NCBI GenBank assembly: GCA_014379075.1
Contig: JACMMN010000158.1
Location: 1 to 7,724, forward strand
Length of the DNA stretch: 7,724 nucleotides
Direction: 5' to 3'
DNA from: Pyrinomonadaceae bacterium
GTDB lineage: Bacteria; Acidobacteriota; Blastocatellia; Pyrinomonadales; Pyrinomonadaceae
The notes beneath the pieces are model-generated. The model had not been told where the DNA came from, did no database searches, and saw nothing but the letters and a program-made list of their open reading frames with translations. Of the stretch, positions 6,709-7,724 are shown in pieces. The position numbers and the translations under genes are program-made. Position 1 is the stretch's first letter. Each line of letters opens with the position of its first letter.

Positions 6709-7724
6709 TGTCTCCAATTGCGGTCTTAAAAACTTCCAGTACCCTCGGGGCCTGTCCAATAGCGGAATATTTTTCTTCGACGGTTTTTCTTCCGGCCAGT
6801 CCGACAGAACGTCGAAGCTCCTTGGAATGCAGCAACTCCTTTATTTTCCGGATCCACTCCTGCTTTCCGTCGGCTAGAAAACCATTTACACCATCCTGAA
6901 TAATATCCGAATTCACTCCTACCGGGGAACAGATGGTGGGCACGCCTAAAGCCATATACTGCAACGCCTTCAGGCCGCATTTTCCTTTGCTCCATTGGTC
7001 GTCCGGCAGGGGCATGACCCCGATATCGAACGCCTCCAGATCTTCTATCTCCTTAGCCGAAGTCCATTCGATCGCCTCGACCTCGACCCCTGGCAAATCG
7101 TATGCAGAAGTCCCGATAACACGCAGCCGGAATTTCTCGGTCGCTGCCAGTTCCTGCAAAACGTCACGGATCGTATCCAGATGCTGCACGGTGCTGTAGC
7201 TTCCGCTCCAACCGATCGTCAAAATTTCAGGCTCGGCGCCATTGTCCGCAACCGTGTACTTATCAGTATCGATGGTCGTCGGAATGATCGTGACGTTATC
7301 GTTGAACTGGCCGGAATACTCCGCAAGATATGGATTTCCCGCAATGACATGGGCGGAAAGTTTTAATGTGGTGGCCGTTTTACCGGGAAACTTGAGATAG
7401 CTCAAATAACCGTTTGAGGGGCTTTTGTACGCGACAAAGACCGCGTCGTCAAAATCGAAAACCATCGGCACGCCCGTGGCAGCGACCTTTCGCTCAAACC
7501 ACGCCGGGCCGAGCAGCGCCGCCTCGCGGAATACATAAACCAGATCGAAATCCCCGACTGTCGCCAACTCGAGCCGCCGTTTGTTTATATTGCCGATAAC
7601 CGCCCGAACCTTCTGGGCCGCATTACCGCTTGTATAAAGGATCTTTTTCAGTTCTTCCGTTTCGAATGGCGAATAGGTTATTTCCACGCCGCACTGCTTC
7701 AAAAGCGGCTCCCATTGTTCGATC
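6695..7724 (-). CDS. GT-B glycosyltransferase (family 4-like), N-terminus outside window
   Basis: The reading frame is open to the right window edge. A TTG at 7702 is not a credible start, since the frame continues upstream as IEQWEPL, and relatives begin roughly 20-25 residues earlier. The visible 342 residues include the N-terminal acceptor domain with DLVYVFREA and FDFDDAVFV (about 61-97 of the visible part), then the linker PTTIDTDKY. The C-terminal nucleotide-sugar domain follows, with TIGWSGSYSTVQHL (about 169-182), DIGVMPLPDD (about 233-242) and KCGLKALQYMALGVP (about 248-262). This is the GT4/glycogen-phosphorylase-like fold. The usual second glutamate of the EX7E motif is replaced by Gln in ALQYMALG, which, as I recall, is common in this subgroup. 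It probably adds a sugar to a polyprenyl-linked intermediate in the cytoplasm. It ends 1 nt before the epimerase, whose product could be its donor. The exact sugar cannot be read from sequence. Confidence 0.9.
   Translation of the reverse strand, partial: IEQWEPLLKQCGVEITYSPFETEELKKILYTSGNAAQKVRAVIGNINKRRLELATVGDFDLVYVFREAALLGPAWFERKVAATGVPMVFDFDDAVFVAYKSPSNGYLSYLKFPGKTATTLKLSAHVIAGNPYLAEYSGQFNDNVTIIPTTIDTDKYTVADNGAEPEILTIGWSGSYSTVQHLDTIRDVLQELAATEKFRLRVIGTSAYDLPGVEVEAIEWTSAKEIEDLEAFDIGVMPLPDDQWSKGKCGLKALQYMALGVPTICSPVGVNSDIIQDGVNGFLADGKQEWIRKIKELLHSKELRRSVGLAGRKTVEEKYSAIGQAPRVLEVFKTAIGDKQKG

Noticed and set aside
6694..6759. Longer N-terminus of the epimerase from ATG 6759
   Set aside because: It would overlap the upstream glycosyltransferase by 65 nt and add 22 residues before the Rossmann motif that relatives lack. 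The start at 6693 has AAAGGG in front and a 1-nt junction.

Overview
All seven protein genes in this window lie on the minus strand, so transcription runs from right to left in the coordinates given. I read the window as part of a surface-polysaccharide (O-antigen or exopolysaccharide) biosynthesis cluster of a bacterium. The organism cannot be fixed from 7.7 kb. The balanced base composition, weak Shine-Dalgarno sequences and protein style would fit an environmental Gram-negative such as an Acidobacteriota member, but that is a low-confidence guess.

In transcription order: a GT-B glycosyltransferase cut by the right window edge (6695-7724); a dTDP-L-rhamnose 4-epimerase-like SDR enzyme with an inserted four-cysteine metal site (5569-6693); a class I SAM methyltransferase (4722-5552); a left-handed beta-helix acyltransferase (3988-4707); a polytopic membrane protein, probably a GT-C glycosyltransferase or a polymerase (2544-3908); an asparagine-synthase-type amidotransferase (658-2541); and a GT-A family 2 glycosyltransferase cut by the left window edge (1-575). 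Most gaps are 1-16 nt, so this looks like one operon. The exceptions are two gaps of about 80 nt, before the membrane protein and before the GT2 gene. Each holds a very short ORF ending at, or 3 nt before, the next start codon.

Inferred joint role: the epimerase makes a rare 6-deoxyhexose nucleotide (6-deoxy-L-talose if the family assignment holds). The glycosyltransferases assemble a lipid-linked oligosaccharide. The methyltransferase, acyltransferase and amidotransferase decorate it, and the membrane protein acts on the lipid-linked glycan. No polysaccharide export gene, flippase, exosortase, RNA gene, IS element, CRISPR array or convincing terminator is visible. All plus-strand ORFs look like antisense shadows. 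I see no clearly new class of system. The most useful leads are the unusual enzyme combination, the noncanonical synthetase motif of the AsnB homologue, the unassigned membrane protein and the possible coupling micro-ORFs.
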